This document shows, in pieces, positions 9,095-18,164 of a stretch of DNA of 64,000 nucleotides. The stretch lies in NCBI GenBank assembly GCA_019420525.1, contig JAHZHA010000003.1, positions 51,410 to 115,409 on the forward strand. Direction: 5' to 3'. This DNA is from Bacillota bacterium. GTDB taxonomy: Bacteria; Bacillota; Clostridia; Peptostreptococcales; Anaerovoracaceae. Below the pieces are notes generated by a model. That model was not told where the DNA came from, did not search any database, and was given only the letters and a program-made list of their open reading frames with translations. The stretch's first letter is position 1, and each line of letters starts with the position of its first letter. The position numbers and the translations under genes were made by a program.

Positions 9095-9123
9095 CGGCTT
9101 ACGGCTGTGGAAAAGGAGGGCGA

Positions 9124-10341
9124 ATGAAATCGGAAAATCGCATGGACATCGGATATCTGGGAGAATACCTGCAGTGGAGAGGCGACCTGACTTTTGCGCA
9201 GGCACCTTTCTGCGCTGCCGACAGCCTGATGCTGACAATGCTCTCCTATCTCACTCCCGAGAAAGTGACGGTACCGGGAGAAAAAAACGTCGGGATACGG
9301 CTCGGTGAGCTGGCGCGGCGGTACGATCTGTTTTATGTTCCGGAAAAAAATCCGGGAAGACTGTCTATGACGGCGAGAGCACCGGAACTTCTGAAACGGA
9401 TGGCGTCCACCGTCCGCTTTTCCGGCGTGGTTCTGGAAGATTACAGTAATCATACAGATATAGCGCAGGATGGACGATTTGCGGCTATGACTTTTTCTGC
9501 GGGAAAAGACAGCATTTACATCGCCTACCGGGGGACGGACAATAACATCATCGGCTGGAAAGAAGATTTCAATATGTCGTATCTGGAAAGTGTACCTGCT
9601 CAGAAGAGAGCGGCAGACTATCTGAAAAAGCAGGCTGGTGCTCGCGTGAGTGCCGGAACATTTTCCAGGAAAATCATGACTGGCGGACATTCAAAGGGAG
9701 GAAACCTGGCAGTCTATGCCGCTGTGTGCGCGGATGAGAAAACGGCAGAGCGGATCGTGGAAGTCCACAATTTCGACGGACCAGGGTTTTCGGAAGAGTT
9801 TTTCCGGCTTCCCGGGTATCCGGCTGTGAAGAATAAAATTATAAACTTCTTGCCCCAGGGTTCTCTCGTAGGCAGGCTGTTCGAGCACCGTGGGAAGATG
9901 TGCATCGTCCGCAGCGAGGCCCGGGGAATTCTCCAGCACATACCTTTCAGCTGGAAAATTCGGGGAGGAAATTTTGTCTTTGAGGAAGAGTTCGACCGAT
10001 CCAGTCAGATTTTTGACGATATGATGACCGCCTGGATTTCCGGAAAAAATGACGAAGAAAAGAAAGTATTCATCGATGGAGTTTTCGACCTCCTGGAGGA
10101 ATATGGGATCGATACGACAGAAGAACTGAAACATGATCTGACAAAGGTCAGGCCTGTTTTCAAGCTGCTGAAAGGGATGCCGAAAGAAGACCGCGACGTA
10201 TTTTTCCGGTTTATGGCAGCGTTGCTCCGTGAAGCAGGTCTGGCAGTGCAGAAGAATCTTTTCGGCAACGAGGAAGCGACAGATTCCTCTGAGAAAGAAG
10301 CGACAGATTTCAGACAGAGTGATATCACGCCTGGGGAATGA
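9124..10341 (+). CDS. Mbeg1-like (DUF2974) lipase-fold protein
   Basis: 405-aa cytoplasmic protein with an alpha/beta-hydrolase, lipase-class-3-like core. The nucleophile elbow is GGHSKGG (Ser at about residue 188), in the form typical of DUF2974 proteins. A second landmark is IAYRGTDNNIIGWKEDF, resembling the lipase oxyanion region. The C-terminal third is charged and probably helical. There is no signal peptide. The substrate is unknown; the motif suggests esterase activity but does not prove it. ATG 9124 has AAAGGAGGGCG in front. Its stop overlaps the first possible start of the ThrE-like subunit, so they are probably cotranscribed. Confidence 0.75.
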   Translation: MKSENRMDIGYLGEYLQWRGDLTFAQAPFCAADSLMLTMLSYLTPEKVTVPGEKNVGIRLGELARRYDLFYVPEKNPGRLSMTARAPELLKRMASTVRFSGVVLEDYSNHTDIAQDGRFAAMTFSAGKDSIYIAYRGTDNNIIGWKEDFNMSYLESVPAQKRAADYLKKQAGARVSAGTFSRKIMTGGHSKGGNLAVYAAVCADEKTAERIVEVHNFDGPGFSEEFFRLPGYPAVKNKIINFLPQGSLVGRLFEHRGKMCIVRSEARGILQHIPFSWKIRGGNFVFEEEFDRSSQIFDDMMTAWISGKNDEEKKVFIDGVFDLLEEYGIDTTEELKHDLTKVRPVFKLLKGMPKEDRDVFFRFMAALLREAGLAVQKNLFGNEEATDSSEKEATDFRQSDITPGE

Positions 10342-11168
10342 GGCGGAAAAGTAGAAATCAGAAAGAGCAGACTGTTATGGAATTAATGTATAAAAACGCG
10401 TCAAGGCTGGACGCGAGAGATTACGCCAGCGGATACTTATATCTGGCGCTCAATATCGGAGAACAGATGCTGATGTGCGGTGCGGAGGTAAATCGGGTGG
10501 AGGACAGCGTACGGCGAATCTGTACGGCATACGGCGCCGAACGGGTGGATGTTTTTTCCATCACCTCCAGCATCGTGGTGACGATGTACGGACCGGAATT
10601 TGGTTCGCTCACACAGACGAGGAGAATTTCAAAGCAGAGTACGGATATGTATCGGCTCGACCGGTTGAATCAGCTGTCGCGGGACATATGTGAAAGTGTG
10701 CCGCCGCTGGAGGAGGCATCGGAAAAACTGAAGGAGATAAACAATTCCCGGGGGTATTCAACGGGAATTCGGCTGGTCATCTACGCCGTGGTGTCGTCAT
10801 CGTTTACCGTTTTTTTCGGAGGAAACTGGCAGGACGCTCTGGTGTCCGGCGTGCTGGGAATGATTCTCATGTTTCTGGAGCGCCTGCTGGACAGTTACGA
10901 TGTGAATCCTTTTTTGTCGGCATTCCTCTTTTCCCTGCTGGGGGGATTCGGTGCGATTTTTGCGGTGGAACACGGTTTGGCATGTTCTATGGATAAAATC
11001 AGTATCGGCAATATCATGTTGCGGATCCCGGGAATCATGCTGACAAACTCCATCCGCGATTTTTTCAACGGAGACACGATGACGGGAATACTGAGATTTC
11101 TGGAAGCTGCATTTTTGTCCATGACGATCGCTTTCGGATTTGTCGTGGCTGCCGCAGTCTGGCAGTAG
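10338..11168 (+). CDS. ThrE-type exporter, N-terminal subunit (DUF1212)
   Basis: 276-aa half of a threonine/serine exporter family transporter. The N-terminal soluble part (about 1-130) contains CGAEVNRVEDSVRRI, the diagnostic ThrE region. At least four transmembrane segments follow (about 140-275). In Corynebacterium ThrE both halves are one protein; in Firmicutes they are two adjacent genes, as here. The ATG at 10338 overlaps the previous stop (ATGA); ATG 10377 is an equally plausible start. The expected role is proton-driven export of threonine/serine or small peptides, untested for this branch. Confidence 0.8.
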   Translation: MRRKSRNQKEQTVMELMYKNASRLDARDYASGYLYLALNIGEQMLMCGAEVNRVEDSVRRICTAYGAERVDVFSITSSIVVTMYGPEFGSLTQTRRISKQSTDMYRLDRLNQLSRDICESVPPLEEASEKLKEINNSRGYSTGIRLVIYAVVSSSFTVFFGGNWQDALVSGVLGMILMFLERLLDSYDVNPFLSAFLFSLLGGFGAIFAVEHGLACSMDKISIGNIMLRIPGIMLTNSIRDFFNGDTMTGILRFLEAAFLSMTIAFGFVVAAAVWQ

Positions 11169-11178
11169 GAGGCAGATT

Positions 11179-11796
11179 ATGACATCATATATTATTCAGC
11201 TGTCGGCAGCTTTTATCGGCTCTATGTCGTTTGCGATGTTTTTTAACGTAAGGTGGAGGATGTTGCTTTCCTGTGCTTTCGGAGGACTCGTCTCATGGGG
11301 GTTTTATCTTCTGCTGGGGGCTGCGGTGGAAAGCGACGTGACACGGTATTTTCTCGTCTCCATGGCGCTGACGTTTTATGCAGAAATCATGGCCCGCGTA
11401 AAAAAGACACCGGATACCGTATATATCATCTGTGCTGCTATACCTCTGATTCCGGGAGGTTCGCTCTATAATACGATGCACTATGCAGCGGAAGGAAAGT
11501 GGGAAGAGTTCTCTGAAACGGGGCTTCATACGCTTCTGCTGGCGGCGGCTATCGCTGTGGGAATTCTGTGTATGATGACGATTCTTCACGTCATCGTCGT
11601 CTTCCTCAAAAACGCCAGAGATGTCAGCAGGACGTGTACGGAAAAGGCAGACAGAGGTTTCCGGAAAGCCGACCGGACTTTCCGAAGCATATGCAGAGGC
11701 CGGGGCATGCGTAAAGTAGCAGGAAACTGCGGCGGAACGGAAAAAGACGGAAGAAATGCGGATTCGAAAGATGTTACAGGAGAAATGCAGAAATGA
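11179..11796 (+). CDS. ThrE-type exporter, C-terminal subunit (DUF3815)
   Basis: 205-aa membrane protein, the second half of the split ThrE-type exporter. Five hydrophobic segments are visible (within about 1-150), including the family stretch IPLIPGGSLYNTMHYA. The charged C-terminal tail (about 155-205) is rich in Arg/Lys and looks cytoplasmic and disordered. TAGGAGG at 11167-11173 sets ATG 11179, 10 bases after the stop of the first subunit; the open frame further upstream is not used. It overlaps the methyltransferase gene by 4 bases. Confidence 0.8.
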   Translation: MTSYIIQLSAAFIGSMSFAMFFNVRWRMLLSCAFGGLVSWGFYLLLGAAVESDVTRYFLVSMALTFYAEIMARVKKTPDTVYIICAAIPLIPGGSLYNTMHYAAEGKWEEFSETGLHTLLLAAAIAVGILCMMTILHVIVVFLKNARDVSRTCTEKADRGFRKADRTFRSICRGRGMRKVAGNCGGTEKDGRNADSKDVTGEMQK

Positions 11797-13613
11797 ATAT
11801 CAGAGATTACATAAAGGAAAACGTATTGCTGTTTGACGGCAGTATGGGCACTTATTTTGCCGAAAAATACAGAGATTACAACGCCAGCTGTGAGTCGGCC
11901 AATCTTCGCGATCCGGAGAAGGTGAAGGAAATTCATCGGGAATATATCGCCGCGGGATGCCGGGCGATCAAGACAAATACCTTTGCACTCAATATCTTCA
12001 GTTGCGGCGGGAACGTTCAGCTGCTCAGAGATTTGGTACGGTCAGGGGTGCAGCTGGCCCGGGAAGCGGCTGCGGAGGGAGAAGAAATTCTGTCCGCAGG
12101 CAAGCGGCCGAAAGAAAGAGAAAAGATTTACGTGTTCGGAGATATCGGTCCTGTAACGGGCAGAGAAGCTGACGACATCGAAAAGGCGTACCTGCAGCTG
12201 GCGGATATCTTTCTGGAGTGCGGTATCCGCAACTTTCTCTTTGAAACGAACGCCGGACTGGACCATCTGATTTCAACGGCGGAATATATCAGACAGCGTC
12301 AGCCCGATGCGTTTATCATTCTCTCGTTTGCGGTTCAGCCGGACGGTTATACGCGGGAGGGAAGCTATATCGGAGATCTCTTCGACATAGTGAAAGAGAG
12401 TCCCGCGGCAGATGCGTTCGGACTCAACTGCATGTCCAGTGTTTTTCATATGAAAGAGCTGCTGAAGAAGATCGATATCAGTCAGAAGACGGTGTCCGTA
12501 ATGCCAAATGCGGGTTATCCGAGAATCGTCGGAGGCCGGATGTTCTACGACAGCGATCCCGTCTATTTTGCGCGTATCTTAAAAGAGATCGCCGATGCCG
12601 GCGCTGGTATCGTTGGAGCCTGCTGCGGAACAAATCCTCAGTTCATCGCAGAAGCGGCCTCCCGGCTGAAATCTGCATCACCATCATATCCGAAAATCAC
12701 TTTCCGGCCGGCAGAAGTGAAGAAACCGCAGGCGGCAGATGACAATCGATTCTGGAAAAAACTGGAAAATAATGAACGCGTCATCGCCGTAGAACTGGAT
12801 CCGCCGCGGGATGACGACGGAGCGAAGTTTATGCAGGGAGCGTGGCAGCTGAAATCGGCCGGCGCGGATGCCGTTACCATAGCGGACTGTCCCACTGCCC
12901 GGGCGCGTATGGACAGCAGTCTCATGGCATGTAAGATACGCAGAGAAGTGGGCATTGACGCGATTCCTCACATGACCTGTCGGGACAGAAATCTCAATGC
13001 CACAAAGGCGCTTCTGCTGGGACTTTCCATGGAAGGCGTGCACAATGTTCTCGCTGTCACCGGAGATCCGATTCCGTCAGCGGAGCGCGATGAAGTCAAG
13101 AGTGTCTATCAGTTCAATTCGAGAAGGCTGGCCGGATACATATCATCTCTCAACGAAAACGAATTCAGCAGGCCGTTTCAGGTATTCGGCGCCCTGAATC
13201 TCAATGTCCGCCGTTTTGAAGTACAGCTCGACATCGCCAAAAAGAAGATCGAAAACGGCGTCTGCTGTTTTCTGACCCAGCCGGTACTGACGAAGACGGC
13301 CCTCGAGCATCTGAAGCAGGCGCGTGCGGAACTGGACGCGAAAATTCTCGGCGGCATCATTCCGGTGGTCAGCAGCAGAAATGCCAGATTCATGAACAGT
13401 GAGATCAGCGGCATTACCGTAGACGAGAAACTGATCGAATTATATGAGGGAAAGAGCCGTGAGCAATGTACTGAACTGGCGATAAAAATTTCGGCGGGAA
13501 TCGGAAAGATGATCCGGCCGTATACCGATGGATATTACCTGATGACACCGTTTTACCGCACGGATATCATCGTGGAACTGATCCGGCTCCTGAGAGAACT
13601 GGATCAGAAATAA
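11793..13613 (+). CDS. homocysteine S-methyltransferase / methylenetetrahydrofolate reductase fusion
   Basis: 606-aa bifunctional YitJ-type enzyme. The N-terminal domain (about 1-295) is a betaine/homocysteine methyltransferase barrel; zinc-ligand cysteines are in GLNCMSS and GACCGTNPQ. The C-terminal domain (about 310-606) is a MetF-like flavin barrel (VIAVELDPPRDDD at its start, ALLLGLSMEGVHNVLAVTGDP). Together they reduce methylene-THF and move methyl groups to homocysteine to make methionine. It overlaps the ThrE C-subunit by ATGA, and AGGAGA precedes the start. Linkage to an amino-acid exporter is unusual. A strong terminator follows. Confidence 0.9.
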   Translation: MNIRDYIKENVLLFDGSMGTYFAEKYRDYNASCESANLRDPEKVKEIHREYIAAGCRAIKTNTFALNIFSCGGNVQLLRDLVRSGVQLAREAAAEGEEILSAGKRPKEREKIYVFGDIGPVTGREADDIEKAYLQLADIFLECGIRNFLFETNAGLDHLISTAEYIRQRQPDAFIILSFAVQPDGYTREGSYIGDLFDIVKESPAADAFGLNCMSSVFHMKELLKKIDISQKTVSVMPNAGYPRIVGGRMFYDSDPVYFARILKEIADAGAGIVGACCGTNPQFIAEAASRLKSASPSYPKITFRPAEVKKPQAADDNRFWKKLENNERVIAVELDPPRDDDGAKFMQGAWQLKSAGADAVTIADCPTARARMDSSLMACKIRREVGIDAIPHMTCRDRNLNATKALLLGLSMEGVHNVLAVTGDPIPSAERDEVKSVYQFNSRRLAGYISSLNENEFSRPFQVFGALNLNVRRFEVQLDIAKKKIENGVCCFLTQPVLTKTALEHLKQARAELDAKILGGIIPVVSSRNARFMNSEISGITVDEKLIELYEGKSREQCTELAIKISAGIGKMIRPYTDGYYLMTPFYRTDIIVELIRLLRELDQK

Positions 13614-13662
13614 AAAACAGCCGGCACAGGGTTTTCCGCATCCCTGTGCCGGCTGTTTTTTT
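13612..13662. terminator. bidirectional intrinsic terminator
   Basis: Stem of about 20 bp (AAAACAGCCGGCACAGGG paired with CCCTGTGCCGGCTGTTTT) with a T-run to the right and an A-run to the left. It lies between the convergent methyltransferase and sstT genes. Confidence 0.9.
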
Positions 13663-13702
13663 ATTGTCTGTTTATCGTTTGAATGGTATTTTTCGTGAAT
13701 TT

Positions 13703-14935
13703 CTATTTTCTGTTGATGATGATTTCCCGTCCTTCTTTTCTCCACTGTCTGAACTCGGCAGCTGCTGTGAAAAGCGCGTCCGTGGAAGAGTTCAGAGCCG
13801 TTTCCATGGAGTCCTGAATGACGCCGATGATGAAACCTACACCGACCACCTGCATGGCGATGTCGTTTGAAATGCTGAATAAGCTGCAGGCCAGAGGAAT
13901 GAGCAGCAGAGAACCGCCGGCAACACCGGATGCGCCGCATGCGGAGATCGCTGCGATGATGCTCAGTATGATTGCGGTAGGCAGATCCACGTCGATTCCC
14001 AGGGTATTTGCAGCTGCCAACGTCATGACGTTGATAGTGATCGCCGCACCTTCCATATTGATGGTGGCGCCGAGAGGAATGGATACGGAGTAGTTGTCTT
14101 CATCCAGTCCGAGAGATTCGCACAGCTGCATATTTACCGGAATATTGGCAGCAGAACTTCTCGTGAAGAATGCCGTTACGCCGCTCTCTTTGATGCATTT
14201 GAATACCAGCGGATACGGATTTTTGCGGATACAGAGGAATACCATCAGCGGATTGAGGATCAGAGCCACTGCCAGCATGGAACCCACCAGGAGAAGGATA
14301 AGTTTTCCATATTCCGTGAAGATCGCGAGACCGCTGCTAGTAACCGCCGTATATACGAGACCCAGGATACCGAAAGGAGCCAGGCTGATGATGCCGCGGA
14401 CGACCTTTGTCAGGGCTTCCGCGATATCGCCTATGGTGATTTTCGTGGATTCGGAAGCCAGCCGCAGGGCGATACCTATCATGATGGCCCAGGCTAAAAT
14501 TCCGATATAGTTGGCATTCATCATAGCGCCTACCGGATTGTCTACGATTTTCATGACGAGATCTTTGAGTACCTGGAGAATGCCGTCAGGCGGAGTATTG
14601 TCCGTTGCCGCGTCAGCCAGCGTGATCGACAGCGGAAAAAGAAAGCTGGCGATGACAGAGATGACGGAGGCCAGGAAAGTTCCTCCCAGATACAGCAGAA
14701 TGATAACTTTCATGCTGCCGCTTTTTCCTGCTTTGGCTCTGCACAGGGAACCGATAACCAGGAAGAAAATGAGTATCGGCGCGATAGCTTTCAGCGCACC
14801 GACGAAAAGATCGCCCAGAATGCCGATGGCCTGGGCCTGAGGAACGACGAGAGCGAGGAGTACGCCGAGAATAAGTCCGGCGATGATCCGCTTGATGAGA
14901 CTTACGCTGTTCCACTTTGCGAATAATGATTTCAT
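13703..14935 (-). CDS. sstT: serine/threonine:Na+ symporter
   Basis: 410-aa DAACS-family (glutamate-transporter fold) sodium symporter. Diagnostic stretches are FFTRSSAANIPVNMQ (serine-rich re-entrant loop HP1) and SIPLGATINMEGAA (TM7/HP2 substrate and sodium site). The overall match is to SstT, which imports serine and threonine. CAGGAGAGG precedes ATG 14935 on the minus strand. It is monocistronic with its own promoter. With a Ser/Thr-type exporter 3 kb away, the region handles hydroxy-amino acids in both directions, though co-regulation is not shown. Confidence 0.92.
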   Translation of the reverse strand: MKSLFAKWNSVSLIKRIIAGLILGVLLALVVPQAQAIGILGDLFVGALKAIAPILIFFLVIGSLCRAKAGKSGSMKVIILLYLGGTFLASVISVIASFLFPLSITLADAATDNTPPDGILQVLKDLVMKIVDNPVGAMMNANYIGILAWAIMIGIALRLASESTKITIGDIAEALTKVVRGIISLAPFGILGLVYTAVTSSGLAIFTEYGKLILLLVGSMLAVALILNPLMVFLCIRKNPYPLVFKCIKESGVTAFFTRSSAANIPVNMQLCESLGLDEDNYSVSIPLGATINMEGAAITINVMTLAAANTLGIDVDLPTAIILSIIAAISACGASGVAGGSLLLIPLACSLFSISNDIAMQVVGVGFIIGVIQDSMETALNSSTDALFTAAAEFRQWRKEGREIIINRK

Positions 14936-15027
14936 GTTGCCTCTCCTGTAAAGAATAATGCTTTATAAATTGATAGAAAAATAAGTTGTTTTTCTGGAAA
15001 CAATCTGTTTCCAACATCATAAATTTA

Positions 15028-15056
15028 ATTTTAACAAAAAAAATACAATTCTGCAA
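15028..15056 (-). promoter_or_regulatory. promoter of sstT
   Basis: On the minus strand, TTGCAG (15056-15051), 17-base spacer, TAAAAT (15033-15028) with TGT before it. The leader (about 90 bases) contains a small GGAAAC/GTTTCC hairpin at 14996-15012. Confidence 0.65.
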
Positions 15057-15078
15057 TTGCCGAATAAGTATTCAATAT

Positions 15079-15126
15079 GAAAAAAGCCGCAGACTCCTCA
15101 TCAGAAGAGTCTGCGGCCGTTTTTTT
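15079..15126. terminator. terminator of the LTA-synthase-like gene
   Basis: 14-bp stem (15086-15099 with 15104-15117, one G-U pair), A-run on the left and T-run on the right. It serves the minus-strand gene that ends at 15178 and insulates sstT. Confidence 0.8.
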
Positions 15127-15177
15127 CGGTTGATTATGCGCTGCGAGAGGACTGCGGATATAAAACTGAAATCTGTT

Positions 15178-17781
15178 TTATCCGGCCGCCGTTTCGTCAG
15201 TGAGATAGAACAGCTCATCGTGGCGGCCGATGGTGTCGAAGAGATTGTTGTACTGCACTTTTTCGTAATCCTGCAGAAGTTCGTCATATTCCGATTTCTC
15301 GTCATAGGTGTAATATTCACCGTCCGCCGTGATGTAACCTGTCGTGTCGATGACCGGCAGATAGCGGTAAAGGGCCGACAGATAATCGTTGTATTTCGTC
15401 GTCTTCAGATCCGCGATCTGCAGAAGAAGCGTGGAGAGGTAATTGGAACTCATCTTGTCCACATAGCCTTCTTCGATATTGTAGTTGGCCCAGATGACGA
15501 ACGGCGTTACAAAACGTTTTTGTCTCTGTTCCAGGGTCAGATCGTTGATATCCTCGCCCAGAAGGCTTTCCACGAACTTCGTCTCAATGGTCGGCTGATG
15601 ATCGCCGAACATGCAGATGATCGTCGGTTCTTTGACATTGCTGAAGTATTCCACCAGTTCTTTAAACGCCTGATCGGATTCGTACATCAGCGAGAGATAG
15701 CGGTTGGCAGCAGGATAATACTCGTCTTCGGAAGTCAGACGGATCTGCTGATTGAAATTGGTGTACGAGGAATTGTAGCTTCCGTGATTCTGCATCGTCA
15801 CATTGAAGACGAAAAACGGTTTGGAAGGATCGCGTTCTTCGTACATCTGCTCCAGAAGCTTATAGTCATATGAGTCGCTGACAAAACCACGGAGCAGGAC
15901 ATCTTCATCAGGATACTGCTCTTTTACCGCGGTTTCAAATTCGAGGAAACTCTTGTTGCCGTTGCGGTATTCCTCGATGGCATCATTGTCGATAAAAGAT
16001 TCGATGCTGTCGAACCGTTCAAATCCGAGAAGCGGATAATTGACGTCTCTCTGCCAGCTGGTGCGGTAGTAGACGTGGAACGCCGTCCGGGAGTAATTTT
16101 GTGCTCCCAGCGTCTGGGCCAGCGATGGAAGTTTGCTCTTGATGTACAGCTCATAGGCGTTGCTGCCCGCGGTGAGGAATGCCATCGAATTGCCCGTCAG
16201 GAATTCGAATTCCGAATTGCTGGTACCTGCACCGTTTACCGGCATGTACAGATTGCCTTTGATCGTGTTTTTCGTCAGGCTGCGGGTAAACGGCATATAG
16301 TCCTTGTTTGTGGCAAAATCGCCGAGAACGCGCAGATCGGAAAACGTTTCATTCATGATGCAGATTATATTAGGAGCCTGATCTTTTTTCTTCTTTGTCG
16401 ATGTTTTCGGTTGATCCTGGTCGGAAGTGCCTTTTACGACCAGATCCGTATCCAGACCGGTGTTTGGAATCGGATTGCCGTTTTCGTCGAGACTCGTCAT
16501 GAGACCGTCATCCGACAGTGCCGGCATGGCGATACCATCCTGTACGGTATCGGCTGCAGTTTCTGGTGTGGTATTGTCAGCGGCTGCGCCTTCTTCTGCC
16601 GCAGCGTCATCCGCACCGTCTGTGCCGGTATCATCTGCAACGGCTGCCGCAGCGGTGACATTTCCTCCGTCCCCTCCATCTCCGGCGTTTTCACCTGTGG
16701 CCGTCTCATTCTGTCCATTCTCAGCAGCGGCCTGAGCCTGTTCTTCTTCCATACGTACCTGTTCTTCTTCCTGAAGCTCCTTGGCGGTGGCGAAGATACC
16801 AGGATCGTCTTCATTTTCCGCGAGGAAATCGCTGACGATGGATGTGACCTGAGATGCGTTATAATCCGCCGGAGTTTCGATGATCAGATATTTCGTATTC
16901 AGGAAGAAATTGAGCACGGTACCTGAGTTGTGGTATCCTCTCGTCTGATTCCAGAAATCCGGTTTTATTCCGTGATTTGCCGCAAAATCTGTGGTATAGA
17001 AAGGCACCGCAACGGCGAGAATGAACGAGAAAGCCAGAACTCTGCAGGCGATACTGCCTTTGCGTGTGAAACGGACCCGGGTCATGCGTATGCCGATCAT
17101 CATAACGATGAGCAGGAGAATGACACCCAGGACGAGAGTATACGGCACGGTGTAGACATAATTCGATGCCACTCCCAGACCTGTAGAGATGGTGAGAACG
17201 TCCATGGGAACCACAGGAGTGCCGCGGAACGTCAGTACGATACTGCAGATGAGCGCAAACAGAAAGATAAACGGCGTCATGATGAGTATCGGCATTTTAT
17301 AACTTCCCGAAATAATCATGATGATGCAGTAGAGCATCAGATAGACGACGTAATTGCAGAAAAACGACACATAGGAAAAATCATAGATAAATTTTCCATT
17401 GAGACATTCCGCCATACACATGGTCACTACGGGAACCAGGAAAAAAAGAATCGGGTTGACGATTTTTGCTGTTTTATTCGACATTTTGACGTGAAATGCC
17501 GTCAGCACGCCGACGACCAGCGAACCTGCCACGGCTGCTGCGAAAAGAAGCGCCCCCGATTCCTCCGCGAAAAAGAGACCGCGGTAATAAATGACTGCAG
17601 CCAGCAGAATCACTGTCAGAATACCAGCGGCGATCAGCGATCTCTTCGTGACGAAGAAAGAATGCCTGACCGCTGAAAGCAGGGAAAGCACATCGCTTTT
17701 GACGTTTTTTAGTTTTAAATTTCTGATTCTGCCGGAAAATGTGTGCTTTTTTTTCAGTTCTGTATCCATTTTATTCATCAT
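15178..17781 (-). CDS. LTA-synthase-family membrane sulfatase-fold protein
   Basis: 867-aa polytopic enzyme. The N-terminal half has about six transmembrane segments (from about 48 to 265). A long acidic, alanine/glycine-rich low-complexity linker follows (about 335-468). The extracellular alkaline-phosphatase/sulfatase domain (about 469-790) has metal-ligand E478 in MNETFSD, probable nucleophile T520 in GAGTSNSEFEF and metal site MFGDHQPT. Such enzymes polymerise or transfer glycerol-phosphate from phosphatidylglycerol onto wall or lipid polymers. It is longer than classical LtaS (about 650 aa), mostly through the linker. ATG 17781 or the next ATG codon are both possible starts. Confidence 0.85.
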   Translation of the reverse strand: MMNKMDTELKKKHTFSGRIRNLKLKNVKSDVLSLLSAVRHSFFVTKRSLIAAGILTVILLAAVIYYRGLFFAEESGALLFAAAVAGSLVVGVLTAFHVKMSNKTAKIVNPILFFLVPVVTMCMAECLNGKFIYDFSYVSFFCNYVVYLMLYCIIMIISGSYKMPILIMTPFIFLFALICSIVLTFRGTPVVPMDVLTISTGLGVASNYVYTVPYTLVLGVILLLIVMMIGIRMTRVRFTRKGSIACRVLAFSFILAVAVPFYTTDFAANHGIKPDFWNQTRGYHNSGTVLNFFLNTKYLIIETPADYNASQVTSIVSDFLAENEDDPGIFATAKELQEEEQVRMEEEQAQAAAENGQNETATGENAGDGGDGGNVTAAAAVADDTGTDGADDAAAEEGAAADNTTPETAADTVQDGIAMPALSDDGLMTSLDENGNPIPNTGLDTDLVVKGTSDQDQPKTSTKKKKDQAPNIICIMNETFSDLRVLGDFATNKDYMPFTRSLTKNTIKGNLYMPVNGAGTSNSEFEFLTGNSMAFLTAGSNAYELYIKSKLPSLAQTLGAQNYSRTAFHVYYRTSWQRDVNYPLLGFERFDSIESFIDNDAIEEYRNGNKSFLEFETAVKEQYPDEDVLLRGFVSDSYDYKLLEQMYEERDPSKPFFVFNVTMQNHGSYNSSYTNFNQQIRLTSEDEYYPAANRYLSLMYESDQAFKELVEYFSNVKEPTIICMFGDHQPTIETKFVESLLGEDINDLTLEQRQKRFVTPFVIWANYNIEEGYVDKMSSNYLSTLLLQIADLKTTKYNDYLSALYRYLPVIDTTGYITADGEYYTYDEKSEYDELLQDYEKVQYNNLFDTIGRHDELFYLTDETAAG

Positions 17782-17891
17782 ATCTCATTTACTCTTTCAT
17801 AATCCCGTTTCAGCCGAAGGGAGAAAACGGGTGAAAATATATGTAAAATCCGTATCAGTATTTTGAAAAAAATTGTCGTACGTAATGACAG

Positions 17892-17920
17892 ATTATATTA
17901 TACTATTGTGTTTTTTTCAA
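17892..17920 (-). promoter_or_regulatory. promoter of the LTA-synthase-like gene
   Basis: On the minus strand, TTGAAA (17920-17915), exactly 17 bases, TATAAT (17897-17892). The -10 is perfect and the -35 matches 5 of 6. Confidence 0.7.
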
Positions 17921-18051
17921 TAAGTCCCTCCGTTTTTTCAGAATCGTAAATCTGAAGATTTTATGACAGAACCGAAAGACAGTTTCCTGTACGCCCGGTC
18001 GTTTCTGTTCCGGAAAACGTCTGTCGTACAGGTCAGGCTGTCCGTCCCGCC

Positions 18052-18080
18052 TTGAAAAACATAATTGTGTGTGATACGAT
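18052..18080 (+). promoter_or_regulatory. promoter of the 2-hydroxyacyl-CoA dehydratase operon
   Basis: TTGAAA (18052-18057), 17-base spacer, TACGAT (18075-18080) preceded by TGA, an extended -10. The inverted repeat at 17986-18032 lies just upstream. Confidence 0.6.
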
Positions 18081-18105
18081 TTTTACCGTCAAACAGATAA
18101 AGTCA

Positions 18106-18135
18106 AAAGATACGGGCACCTTTGTCCGTATCTTT
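18106..18135 (+). promoter_or_regulatory. leader hairpin of the dehydratase operon
   Basis: AAAGATACGG (18106-18115) pairs with CCGTATCTTT (18126-18135), with three further inner pairs. It sits between the promoter and the ribosome site (AAAGGGAAAATGG). There is no long T-run, so a translational or stability role is more likely than termination. Confidence 0.45.
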
Positions 18136-18164
18136 CAGAGCTTATGTAGAAAAGGGAAAATGGA

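Larger units (their letters stand above)
17782..18164. other. divergent promoter region between LTA synthase and dehydratase operon
   Basis: 383 bases holding the minus-strand promoter (17892-17920), an inverted repeat CCTGTACG/CGTACAGG (17986-17993 and 18025-18032), the plus-strand promoter (18052-18080) and a leader hairpin (18106-18135). No gene is supported. Confidence 0.6.
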
